Below, piece by piece: positions 6,028 to 13,598 of a stretch of 27,282 bases of DNA. The notes beneath the pieces were generated by a model. That model was not told where the DNA came from. It made no database searches and was given only the letters and a program-made list of their open reading frames with translations. Position 1 is the stretch's first letter, and the number at the start of each line of letters is the position of its first letter. The DNA comes from a virus. The translations under genes and the position numbers were made by a program. The stretch covers positions 1 through 27,282 of IMG/VR virus record IMGVR_UViG_3300011116_000476. One strand, written 5' to 3'.

Positions 6028-8723
6028 TTGCGACGGCTAGCCACGGTCAAGATTGCGCCAACGGCCTCAAGGGTTGCTTCAGCCTCATCAAGATCATTGA
6101 TGGCATTTGACATGGCGGAACTGTGCGCGGAATACCGCTTGAACATCGCGGCAATCTTGGCTCGCATTTTCTGCTCGGCCATGTCAAACATCATGCGTCG
6201 CTTGGCGTTCTCTGCCTTGAATGGAGGCAGTCCAAGTTGCGCGGCTTGCTTTGGCATGAAGTCCTTGCCCCACTTCTTCCGATAGGCAAGGATTTGTTCG
6301 CGCAGGCTGTTGGAGGATTCATTTACCTTCTGCTTCAATGCAGCGATTCGTTCTTCGGATGCCTTTGCCTTTGCCTCGGCTTCTCGCAGGTACGATTCCG
6401 TTCTCTCTTGTGCAGATGCGTCAAGTGCCTTTCGACCCTTGGCGATGATGTCGGCGGTGATTTCTTTCGCGCGTTCGCTCATGCGCTTTTGCACTTCCGC
6501 ATCGACCATCTTTTTCCATTGATCTGCGGGAATAGGCTTTTGGGCCTGCTCCCACTTGTCATTGATTTCAGCGATCTTGGCGCGAATGCGCTTCACCTGT
6601 CGCTCGGACTTGCGAACCTCGTCCTTTACTTCCTCGTCCGTGCCTTCGATACGGTCGCGTCGGCGTTCTTTCTTTGGCGCGGCCCCTTTGCGGCCCTCGC
6701 CCCCTTTTGGCTGCTCGCCACCGCCTCCGCCACCCTCGGCGCACTTGTTCCCCGGCTGGAAGCCGCCCTCGCCGATGCCGCAGTTCGCGCCCTCAAAGCG
6801 ATCCTTGCTGCCGCGCTTGGAGTGCAGTTCACCTCGCCGCTCCATGCTCTTGGCAATCGCCACGGCTTGATCCTGCGGATATCCCTCGCGGCGCAGCAGC
6901 GCGATCTTGTCGCCCACAGGGTCGGACTTCGCGGCCTGCTCGTCCTTGCCCTCGGCGCGGTCGAGTTCGGCCACCTTCTTCTTCGCCCATGACTTGCCCG
7001 CATCGCCGCCCCAGAGCAGCCACGCGATGTAGCCAGCCGAATCCTCGCCCCAACCCTCGCCCTGCTTGTCCACCTCGTGCCGTGCGAAATACGAGTGCAT
7101 TCTCCTTACGGTAGATGGCGAGAGCGTCTTGCGGTTCGACAGGTCGCGTGCGCGAGCAACGCCCACTTCCGTGCCGCCGCGACCATGCTTGCGGCGCAGT
7201 TCAAGCCCGCGCTCTGCTGCTTCGGCTGCGCCCTTCGGCGGGGTCAGATCGACATCGGACAGCGCGAATCTGTCCTTCTGAAACGGCTGGCTTTCGTCCG
7301 GCGTTTCTGCATCTCCCGGCTCGTCGCCCATTGGTCGGACATCCAGCGGAGGCATGCCGCCGCCTCCCATGCCGCCCTCGGACGGAGCCTGCAACACCAT
7401 CTCATCATCCTCCGGCTCCGCAAGGCCAAGCACCTTTCGCGCCTCGCGCTCGCTCACGCGACCACCCAACTTCGTGAAGGCTTCGATGGCCTTCATGTAC
7501 TCATCCGGGTTGGGCTTGCTCACGCTGAACGAGAACGACGGCGGGATGGCATCGTCTCCGAAGTTCATGCGGAACAACGGGGTGACGATTTCGCGCGTGA
7601 TGGTTTCCGCCAGCGCGTTTGCGATGTAGGTGACTTGGCGATTGAGCGTCTGCGCGTGCTGGTCGCCGATACTTGAGCCAAGGCCGCTCGTCACCGCCTG
7701 CGAAGTGCCCGTCTGGCCAAGGATGACTTCCTTGATGTTCTCGGTGAGGTACTCAACCATCTTGGCGAACGCTTCCGCGTTGCCGCCGTTCGGCTCCTTG
7801 ATGTCAATGCCGAAGCCCGCATCGCTGCCGTCCGCGTTCTTGGGAATCAGCACCGAGACATCGCCGAGCAAGTTCTGCATGGCCGATTCCATGTCAGCCT
7901 TTGCGGCCTCGTTGCCCACGGGGTAATTGCCCACGCGGATGCCCATGCTGTACCGCTCAATGTAGGTCGCCCAGTTCTGTAGCGCGGCCTGCTTCAGCGA
8001 CCAGTAGTACCAAACCAAATCGCGCATGCCGCGACCGAGGTAGGCGTTCTCCGCCTCGTAGGGATCATCGAAGTCCACGCCCTGCGGCTGGTAGGTGTGC
8101 AGCGCGATGGTCGCTCGCTGCTGATCGTCCAGCGGCAGCACTCGGCTATCCCAACCGATGACCGTGCCATTGATCTTGTCCGTGTCGGGGGCCGCGCCGC
8201 CGATGGTCTGTGTGTAGTAGCGCGGGCCGACCTTCAGGCCCAACTGCCCAAGTTCGGTCATGGTCAGGCTGTCGCCGTGAATGGGCAGCCAGTCGCGGAT
8301 GTAGATCGTTTCGCCCTGCTTGCCGAACACCATGTTGACCGCCGAACGCCCGTACCAGAGCGCGTCGAGCAGGTGACGCATCATGTCGGTAAATCGTGGC
8401 GTGTTCTTCAGCAGTTTCTCCACGAACGCGGCCTGCTCCGTGGCCTGCTCATCGCCCTGCATATCTGCGGGAACCTGAACCGCCCACTCCGCACAGGCGA
8501 CCGAAAGTTGCAGCATGACAAGCGGCCCCATGATGTCGGGGTCATAGCGCATCTGCCGCTGAAGGTTTCGATCCTTACGGAACGCAAGCGAGCCTTGGCG
8601 GAGGATCTTGTTGACGGAGAGGTAGTAACTCCGCTGCATCTCGACCGGGGTGACGAGTGCTTGGAACACGGGAGCCACTCGGATCTGGTCGCCGCCTTGG
8701 GTCTGGTTTGCGTCGCTTGGCAT
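6024..8723 (-). CDS. Portal protein (Mu gp29 / DUF935-type) with about 400-residue C-terminal extension
   Basis: 899 aa, roughly twice a usual portal. Residues 1 to about 480 match the DUF935-type portal, the dodecameric ring for DNA passage: LLDALWYGRSAVNMVF, GRGMRDLVWYYWSLKQAALQNWATYIERYSMG and VILGQTGTSQAVTSGLGSS. Residues about 500-590 form a separate phage-borne domain (HGRGGTEVGVARARDLSN, RHEVDKQGEGWG, IAWLLWGGDAGKSW). Residues 638-643 are GSKDRF, fitting the GxxxRF linker family of the downstream genes. Residues 647-664 hold an NCG-x(6)-F-x-PGN-x-CAEG motif, followed by a Gly-rich hinge and a basic helical/coiled-coil tail. ATG 8723 (TAATG with the terminase stop) is preferred over GTG 8750. 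Confidence 0.88.
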   Translation of the reverse strand: MPSDANQTQGGDQIRVAPVFQALVTPVEMQRSYYLSVNKILRQGSLAFRKDRNLQRQMRYDPDIMGPLVMLQLSVACAEWAVQVPADMQGDEQATEQAAFVEKLLKNTPRFTDMMRHLLDALWYGRSAVNMVFGKQGETIYIRDWLPIHGDSLTMTELGQLGLKVGPRYYTQTIGGAAPDTDKINGTVIGWDSRVLPLDDQQRATIALHTYQPQGVDFDDPYEAENAYLGRGMRDLVWYYWSLKQAALQNWATYIERYSMGIRVGNYPVGNEAAKADMESAMQNLLGDVSVLIPKNADGSDAGFGIDIKEPNGGNAEAFAKMVEYLTENIKEVILGQTGTSQAVTSGLGSSIGDQHAQTLNRQVTYIANALAETITREIVTPLFRMNFGDDAIPPSFSFSVSKPNPDEYMKAIEAFTKLGGRVSEREARKVLGLAEPEDDEMVLQAPSEGGMGGGGMPPLDVRPMGDEPGDAETPDESQPFQKDRFALSDVDLTPPKGAAEAAERGLELRRKHGRGGTEVGVARARDLSNRKTLSPSTVRRMHSYFARHEVDKQGEGWGEDSAGYIAWLLWGGDAGKSWAKKKVAELDRAEGKDEQAAKSDPVGDKIALLRREGYPQDQAVAIAKSMERRGELHSKRGSKDRFEGANCGIGEGGFQPGNKCAEGGGGGGEQPKGGEGRKGAAPKKERRRDRIEGTDEEVKDEVRKSERQVKRIRAKIAEINDKWEQAQKPIPADQWKKMVDAEVQKRMSERAKEITADIIAKGRKALDASAQERTESYLREAEAKAKASEERIAALKQKVNESSNSLREQILAYRKKWGKDFMPKQAAQLGLPPFKAENAKRRMMFDMAEQKMRAKIAAMFKRYSAHSSAMSNAINDLDEAEATLEAVGAILTVASRRK
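6795..6812 (-). repeat. GxxxRF motif copy in portal extension (GSKDRF)
   Basis: Codes for portal residues 638-643, preceded by LHSKR, so the local pattern S-K-R-G-x-K-x-R-F resembles FSRPGAKARF and FSRPGQPERF in the two downstream proteins. It differs from them at DNA level. Confidence 0.6.
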
Positions 8724-10159
8724 TAGGGTTGGGTTCCGTATAGCCGCCACAGTTGCGGCTTTGTGCTTTTGATTGTGGCTGGCTTTGCCCGTGGATCATA
8801 TCGACGGGTTCGGGCATGCTCTAGCAAATCCACCACGGCATCCACGGTGTCATCATGCTCACCCGCAGGGAATCCGACGAGTTCATCCACGATTGGCTGT
8901 TGGGACGGTTCGACCCGGCCATCCGCTCGACACCGAAGCCGGAGCCGATGCTGCTCCACCATCGCCTGCGCCTCGCTAGCCCGCGTGATCTTGTCCTTCG
9001 TGCGTGCGACTCTCCGCACGGGTATGCGGGTGGACTGTTGGAGTTGCTGGCACAGGCCAGCCTGCGGGCCGTTGCCCTCGGCGATGATCTGCGCGACACC
9101 TAGACGGTCGCAGGCATCGACGGCGCGGCGCAGGAACTCCGGGAAGGTCGCCTGCATGCGGAGGCATTCCAACACCCAAACATTTGCCTGCGAGTCCATA
9201 AGCGCGATGACGCACACGCTAAAGTCGCCGCTGCCCGTGGCGTTAGCGGTGAATGCCCAGTCAATCGCCGCAACCACCGTGCCATTGGCCGTCGCCGCAT
9301 GGTCAGGGTCGCCCGTGTAGTACCCCTGCTCCAGCCACTCGGGCCGGAAGATTAGGCTTTCGTCCGACACGGGGATGAGTTCGTAGGCGCGTGCGTAACC
9401 AAGCGGCCCCATCTCGCGCCGCTGCGCTTGCAGGATTTCCGGCGTGAACACTTCGCCCCAAGGACTCTCAAAGCCTCGGCACGGTCGCCAGAACAGCGTG
9501 CCGTCCTGCTCGCCGACGCGCTTCCATTCGGCTGTCAGATCGTCCGAGTGGTACGGCGTGAACAGCCTCCAAGTCCGTGGCCGCCCTGCGCTGAAGTCAC
9601 GCATGGGAAGCCAGTTGTTGCGCCACGCCTCTTTCACCTTATCGCGCTCTGCCGGGATGAGGACGGAGTTGCGAAGGTCGCACACATCGTCGCCGATCAG
9701 CAGATCCACGCGACCGCCTGCGCGACCGAAGATGTTGGCAGCCTGCATTGTCGGGTCGCGGTGCATGCTCTCCGACTTGACGATGATTTCGCTTGAGCCA
9801 TCGTCATCTGGCTTGGGCTTCACGATCTGAATCTCGGGGAATACTTCGCGGTAGACATCCGAACGCATGATCTGCACCACCATGCGGATCTGCTCTTGCG
9901 CCTTCACCACGGTCTGTCCGACATGCTTGATGCGGATGTGCGGGTTCCGGCCAATCTCCCACGCTTCGCGGATGCCGATCTGCACAGACTTTCCGTGACC
10001 ACGCGGAACGCCAATGGCCGCGTCTCCGTGCTTTGATAGGTGCGCTTGGATGTCGCTGTGCAGCCCGGACTGGTTGAACCCGAGCAACTCGGCGAACACA
10101 TCCGGGCACTCGCGTGCCGCCGCTATGACTGCGCTAGTTTCTGGGTCGATCACTTGCAC
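8723..10159 (-). CDS. Terminase large subunit (ATPase/nuclease)
   Basis: 478 aa, the packaging motor that cuts concatemers and pumps DNA into the prohead. Walker A is GVPRGHGKS at residues 50-58, and the Walker B region is VDLLIGDDV with D-D in place of the commoner D-E. Nuclease-type residues are AIDWAF followed by GSGDFSV (first Asp), IIAEGNG (Glu/strand) and HDDTVDA at 435-441 (last acidic residues). The start is GTG 10159, with a possible alternative GTG two codons later; no ATG lies near the N-terminus. It overlaps the small-subunit candidate by 26 bases and the portal ATG by one. Confidence 0.92.
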   Translation of the reverse strand: MQVIDPETSAVIAAARECPDVFAELLGFNQSGLHSDIQAHLSKHGDAAIGVPRGHGKSVQIGIREAWEIGRNPHIRIKHVGQTVVKAQEQIRMVVQIMRSDVYREVFPEIQIVKPKPDDDGSSEIIVKSESMHRDPTMQAANIFGRAGGRVDLLIGDDVCDLRNSVLIPAERDKVKEAWRNNWLPMRDFSAGRPRTWRLFTPYHSDDLTAEWKRVGEQDGTLFWRPCRGFESPWGEVFTPEILQAQRREMGPLGYARAYELIPVSDESLIFRPEWLEQGYYTGDPDHAATANGTVVAAIDWAFTANATGSGDFSVCVIALMDSQANVWVLECLRMQATFPEFLRRAVDACDRLGVAQIIAEGNGPQAGLCQQLQQSTRIPVRRVARTKDKITRASEAQAMVEQHRLRLRCRADGRVEPSQQPIVDELVGFPAGEHDDTVDAVVDLLEHARTRRYDPRAKPATIKSTKPQLWRLYGTQP

Positions 10160-10553
10160 CTAGTCGCTTGGCGATGATTTCGCGTGCGCGTGCTTGGATG
10201 GCGGGGCTGATTTCCATGCGCTCCGTAGCCTGCCCATCGTCCAAGCGTTCCATCTTGTCGAGCGCGATGGCTGCTGCCACCTTGTCGCGCATCATGGCGG
10301 CAAGCACCTCGGCGGCTCGCAGTCGGTCGCGGGACTGGCTCAAATCGTCGTTCAAGATGCGCGAGCAGATGTCGGGAGCCTGCTCCATCACGGCATCGGG
10401 GATCTTCCACCCGGCAGTCACGGCCCGTTGTAGCAGCCGCAAGGATGCCTTCTGGTTGCGCTTGTCGATGTCTAGGGCCGGATGGGCTTCCACAACGGCG
10501 GGCGGCTCTGCGGGCTTTTCCGGCTCTTGGGACTTGCGTGGCTTGCGTGCCAT
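10134..10553 (-). CDS. Putative terminase small subunit
   Basis: 139 aa. It lies directly upstream of, and overlaps, the large terminase, the standard place for the small subunit that recognises the packaging site. The N-terminus is basic and proline-rich (MARKPRKSQEPEKPAEPP), and the rest is helical (LRLLQRAVTAGWKIP, RDRLRAAEVLAAMMRDKVAAAIALDKMERLDDG, ending AREIIAKRLGA). I do not see a convincing helix-turn-helix, so the role is inferred mainly from synteny, length and helical character. ATG 10553, no clear SD, ten bases after the lipoprotein stop. Confidence 0.6.
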   Translation of the reverse strand: MARKPRKSQEPEKPAEPPAVVEAHPALDIDKRNQKASLRLLQRAVTAGWKIPDAVMEQAPDICSRILNDDLSQSRDRLRAAEVLAAMMRDKVAAAIALDKMERLDDGQATERMEISPAIQARAREIIAKRLGASDRPRN

Positions 10554-10562
10554 GCTGCGAGT

Positions 10563-10796
10563 CTAGCGCGGCTCGTCCTTCTCCACGAACGAAGGAGGAA
10601 CGCAGTACCAACCCTCCGGGATGGTCACGGCGTTTGGCGACAGTTCCCAACCGTCAGCGGTCAGCGTGTACACGCGCACCCGGCAGTCCGGGCCAACGCG
10701 CACGGGGCTGCCCTCACTTACCAATGTGACACGAGCGCACCCAGTCGCGCACGCGCTCGCCAGCGCGAGACAGCAGAGCCTTGTCAGCCTTCGCAT
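10563..10796 (-). CDS. Small phage lipoprotein, possible outer-membrane spanin
   Basis: 77 aa. The N-terminus is a lipoprotein signal: basic MRRLTR, hydrophobic LCCLALASACA, then ATGC as a lipobox-like site with the candidate lipidated Cys at 20. The mature part is about 58 residues (RVTLVSEGSPVRVG...PEGWYCVPPSFVE) with two further Cys. Its first 83 bases lie inside the 3' half of the upstream single-TM gene in another frame, the arrangement seen for Rz/Rz1 spanin pairs. It is next to a holin-like gene, which supports a lysis role. It could instead be a conserved phage lipoprotein of other function. Confidence 0.65.
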   Translation of the reverse strand: MRRLTRLCCLALASACATGCARVTLVSEGSPVRVGPDCRVRVYTLTADGWELSPNAVTIPEGWYCVPPSFVEKDEPR

Positions 10797-10884
10797 CGGT
10801 TGCCTTCACCTTTCCAATGTCGCCGCTGAAGCGGCCTAGCACCTCGGCCACGATGGCCGCGATGAGTGCGGACAGCCACGCCAT
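10714..10884 (-). CDS. Small single-TM protein overlapping the lipoprotein gene (possible inner spanin)
   Basis: 56 aa: an N-terminal hydrophobic segment (MAWLSALIAAIVAEVL) and a charged helical tail with alternating K/D/A ending VRSCHIGK. Start ATG 10884 overlaps the upstream holin-like stop (ATGA). The topology (short cytoplasmic end, one TM, polar tail) fits an inner-membrane spanin, but it is much shorter than typical ones, so the role is uncertain. Confidence 0.6.
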   Translation of the reverse strand: MAWLSALIAAIVAEVLGRFSGDIGKVKATDAKADKALLSRAGERVRDWVRSCHIGK

Positions 10885-11066
10885 CAGTCGGCCTTCGCCG
10901 CGTCCTTGGCGAGGATCAGGCCAACTCCAGCCATGATCGCAGCGATGCACGCGCCGATGTCCGGCACGGTCGCCGGGTCATTGTCCGTGAACGCCTTCAG
11001 GGCCGAGCCAATGGCGACGAGGATTGCAGCGATGCCTGCGCTAGTGGTCTTCCAGTTCTGCTTCAT
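10884..11066 (-). CDS. Holin-like small membrane protein
   Basis: 60 aa with two predicted TM helices, residues about 9-25 (SAGIAAILVAIGSALKA) and 35-53 (PDIGACIAAIMAGVGLILA), joined by a short acidic loop FTDNDPATV and ending KDAAKAD. The MK-x-NWKTT-x-AGI opening is common in short phage holin-like proteins, which make membrane lesions at lysis. ATG 11066 is preceded by AAAGGA. It is first in the group of three membrane or export genes just before terminase. No endolysin is found next to it. Confidence 0.65.
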   Translation of the reverse strand: MKQNWKTTSAGIAAILVAIGSALKAFTDNDPATVPDIGACIAAIMAGVGLILAKDAAKAD

Positions 11067-11117
11067 GTTGGTTCCTTTCGTTAGGCCCAGACCCTAATAG
11101 GCTAGGCAGTTCAAGGT

Positions 11118-12464
11118 TTATGAAATCAAGGCGGAAACGATTCGTGACGCGATTGCCTGATATCCCAACGCGGTCAAATGGCTGTTGCCGCCACTGTCGT
11201 ACCAAGTCGTGCCAGATCCTCCACCCGTGTTGATGTCGTTATAACTGACGAATGATGTCAGATCGACAATCGTGCATGTTCCTCCATTGCCAAGCGCGAT
11301 GGCAGAAGCACGCTCCGTGGTCAAAGTGTCGCTGCTAGCGGTTTGGTGACTCACCCATCCAAGGCAGGCAAGATCAGCACTCGGATATCCCAAGGTGGCC
11401 CATTCATTGCGGCAAGTGGTGAAGAAACTTGCTGCACTTGTTCCCCACGGATTCGTACCCGCATTGATTCCACCCTGAATCGCCACGATGACGCGCCCGC
11501 TTCCGCCGCAAGAAATCTGCCTCAATCGCGCCTCTCGCAGATACTGGCGCACAATCGTATTGCCGGACGAAATGTTGCTCGCAACCGTATCCATTGTCGC
11601 ACCACCATGATGCGAAATGGATGTGACAGCATATCCCTTTGTTCCGGTGCGCGATACGGACTGCAATGCAATCGCCATCGGCCCGGTCAGGCGGGAAGTG
11701 CTTACGCTGTTGCTTGCGTAATAAAAACCATGCTGCTGTCCTGTTCGCGCACTGCTCGCTGATATTGAAAGAGTCGAAGTCGTCCACGCATATGACGCTT
11801 GCGCGCAAGAGATGGATTGAGTTGCATTTACAGTAAATGGGGCAACATCTAGTCGAGATGAAAGGCGCAGCGTTCCCATGCTTGGCCCAAGACCATGCAC
11901 AACACGGTATTGAATCGAATCACCAATCCACGGGATTCTATTGCTGCTTGCGTATGCAAACATTCCCCCAATGGTGTCACTCCAATCAGTCGCTCCAGCC
12001 CACCATCCGTAGTCAAATGGGCAAGTATTTGGCTGTAGGCTTCCCGCTCCTCGCGTCATTGCGGTAGTCAAATCAGACGGCCCCGATGCCAATCCGCTCA
12101 CAAGCGTGTTGCCGAGTGCTGGCGTTCCCGTGGCGTTGACGACAGTTCCCGTTGTTCCGATTCTGCTAAAAACTCCTTCTTCTAAATAGACTCCGTAGTA
12201 CAAAGCGGTGTCCCATGAAATGCAAGGAACAATCGGCGTTCCGTATTCAAGAGCAGTCGTGTTTGTCTGCAACGCCCAGTTGATTCCATCTACCCAACCC
12301 CAGCCACCGAAGTTGGTGTTACTGTCGCCCGCAATCAAGATGTCAACCGAATCGCGTCGGGCTACGACATCTTGCAGCATGGTTCTGACTTGCCCTGAAC
12401 CATACACACCAGCGGCTGGCGGAATCACTTGATCGTTGAGCCTTCGTAGTGGTCGAGGTCGCAT
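11118..12464 (-). CDS. Virion-associated SGNH/GDSL hydrolase (probable receptor or tail-fibre esterase)
   Basis: 448 aa. SGNH blocks: block I ILIAGDSNTNFGG with nucleophile Ser48; block III IQGGINAG with the G-x-N motif near residue 331; block V near residue 423-434 (YDSGGNSHLTALGY) with His429. In block V the Asp lies six residues before the His instead of the usual three. Such enzymes remove O-acetyl groups from surface or cell-wall polysaccharides. The remainder is Ser/Thr/Gly-rich and beta-like, as in virion adhesins. The ATG overlaps the upstream stop (TAATG), pairing it with the 180-aa protein. Local composition is more AT-rich than flanking genes (31/60 G+C at 11941-12000). Confidence 0.75.
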   Translation of the reverse strand: MRPRPLRRLNDQVIPPAAGVYGSGQVRTMLQDVVARRDSVDILIAGDSNTNFGGWGWVDGINWALQTNTTALEYGTPIVPCISWDTALYYGVYLEEGVFSRIGTTGTVVNATGTPALGNTLVSGLASGPSDLTTAMTRGAGSLQPNTCPFDYGWWAGATDWSDTIGGMFAYASSNRIPWIGDSIQYRVVHGLGPSMGTLRLSSRLDVAPFTVNATQSISCAQASYAWTTSTLSISASSARTGQQHGFYYASNSVSTSRLTGPMAIALQSVSRTGTKGYAVTSISHHGGATMDTVASNISSGNTIVRQYLREARLRQISCGGSGRVIVAIQGGINAGTNPWGTSAASFFTTCRNEWATLGYPSADLACLGWVSHQTASSDTLTTERASAIALGNGGTCTIVDLTSFVSYNDINTGGGSGTTWYDSGGNSHLTALGYQAIASRIVSALIS

Positions 12465-13006
12465 TAGATCGTCGCCCAGAATGCGCCCATCTTGGGCGTG
12501 GTTCCCGTGGCCTTGAACTGGAGCGTGATCAACTGCGAGCCAATTGCATCTACAACAAGGCTGGCGGGCTGCACATTGGTCGTGGCAGCCGTCGCAGGGC
12601 TGTAGGCGTTGACGGTCGGCACGCCGCTGCCAATGGTCGCGCTGCTGAAGAAGTAGGTGGTTACAGAGTCAATGGACAGGCTTGCAACCGTGCCGCTCGT
12701 GTAGCCGAGGGTCACATCTGCAAGCACCGTCGGAACATACACCTTTGTGCCAGCCGTCTGGAGATACGCATTCCAACCAACCACGCGCATGCCAACCGAG
12801 GTCAAATCATTACGGCTTGCGATAGGAGTCAAGCGCAGCAGGCTCGGGTAGTTCGTGCCGATGTCGTACAGCAGCGCGGACTGGCTCGTGGTGCTTGGCT
12901 TGGTCGCCGTGGGGCTGGCGGCATCGTAAGCCTGTGCGGAGGTCAGGGTGATGAGGCCAGTAGTTTTGAATGACGGCTGTGCGGTGGAGATGATTGAGAC
13001 GGCCAT
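12464..13006 (-). CDS. Putative virion protein, beta-rich (unknown family)
   Basis: 180 aa, not recognised. The sequence is Ser/Thr/Ala-rich with many short strands (MRVVGWNAYLQTAGTKVYVP, LITLQFKATGTTP) and almost no charged residues, typical of phage structural proteins. It starts at ATG 13006 (TAATG with the upstream stop, AAGGAA just before) and is coupled to the SGNH protein that follows. They may assemble together as fibre, tip or capsid decoration; this is inference from pairing and composition. Confidence 0.55.
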   Translation of the reverse strand: MAVSIISTAQPSFKTTGLITLTSAQAYDAASPTATKPSTTSQSALLYDIGTNYPSLLRLTPIASRNDLTSVGMRVVGWNAYLQTAGTKVYVPTVLADVTLGYTSGTVASLSIDSVTTYFFSSATIGSGVPTVNAYSPATAATTNVQPASLVVDAIGSQLITLQFKATGTTPKMGAFWATI

Positions 13007-13290
13007 TACGGCTTCCTTTCAAGTCGGTCGATTCGGGACTGGATGCTGTCGATGCGGGCTGCGTATTCGCGGTCTGTTGCGGAGAGTGTCGAAACGGTGC
13101 GGGCAAGGTCGGCGGTGATGGCTGCAAGTTCCTTCATGCGCTCGGCCTGATTGTCGATGGCCGCATCGCGGCGACCAACCATCAAGAACGCGCCCGCGAT
13201 GCTGCCGAGCAGCACAACGGTCTGCACGCCTTGCATCAAGGTCTGAAGGGACACTTGCTTGCCGATCTTCACCTCGGTCTGTTCACTCAT
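13006..13290 (-). CDS. Single-TM, coiled-coil membrane protein
   Basis: 94 aa: a short polar N-terminus, one TM at about residues 20-39 (QGVQTVVLLGSIAGAFLMVG), then a long coiled coil (ERMKELAAITADLARTVSTL...RIDSIQSRIDRLERKP). This topology suits an inner-membrane spanin or another envelope protein. ATG 13290 overlaps the upstream stop (ATGA), so it is preferred over in-frame ATG 13323 or longer forms that run into the neighbour. Confidence 0.65.
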   Translation of the reverse strand: MSEQTEVKIGKQVSLQTLMQGVQTVVLLGSIAGAFLMVGRRDAAIDNQAERMKELAAITADLARTVSTLSATDREYAARIDSIQSRIDRLERKP

Positions 13291-13598
13291 GGCTTTTGGG
13301 ATACTAGCGGCTTCCGTCGCCATCCTAAAGAGAAAAGCGCACGCCCTAGAACGGCTGCCGCGTCGGTCGTGGCCTCCTCGGAAAGTGACGGCAGGGCAGC
13401 ATGCAGGAGTTCGTGACAGACGATTTCGGCAAGACGCTGCTGCGACAGGTCGCGGCGCACGCGGATGGTCGGGTGCGGCCCCGGAGGATGGTCGCAGTCG
13501 CCGAAGCGGTCGCGTGGCAGTTCGCTGGCCTTGACCAGTCGCACGCGCCACTTGCGCCCGTTGATCTTCAGTCGCGCCTCATTGTGCATCATGGACAT
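13287..13598 (-). CDS. Small HELLH metalloprotease-like protein
   Basis: About 103 aa. Residues 62-66 are HELLH in the context EIVCHELLHAALPSLSEEAT, a zincin HExxH motif with a possible third ligand (Glu74 or Glu75) nearby. The upstream half has strands such as TIRVRRDLS. Small phage proteins of this look are known but their substrate is not. Start is uncertain: in-frame ATGs at 13598, 13592 and 13589 all lie within the end of the upstream gene and none has a clear SD. Ends overlapping the next start (ATGA). Confidence 0.6.
   Translation of the reverse strand: MSMMHNEARLKINGRKWRVRLVKASELPRDRFGDCDHPPGPHPTIRVRRDLSQQRLAEIVCHELLHAALPSLSEEATTDAAAVLGRALFSLGWRRKPLVSQKP

Noticed and set aside
6123-6992. 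Leu-rich plus-strand frame that looks like a membrane protein
   Set aside because: It is the reverse complement of the charged coiled-coil tail of the portal; Leu richness comes from antisense Lys/Glu codons.
8724-8750. GTG start at 8750 for the portal
   Set aside because: ATG 8723 forms the TAATG overlap seen repeatedly in this operon and needs no extra overlap with terminase.
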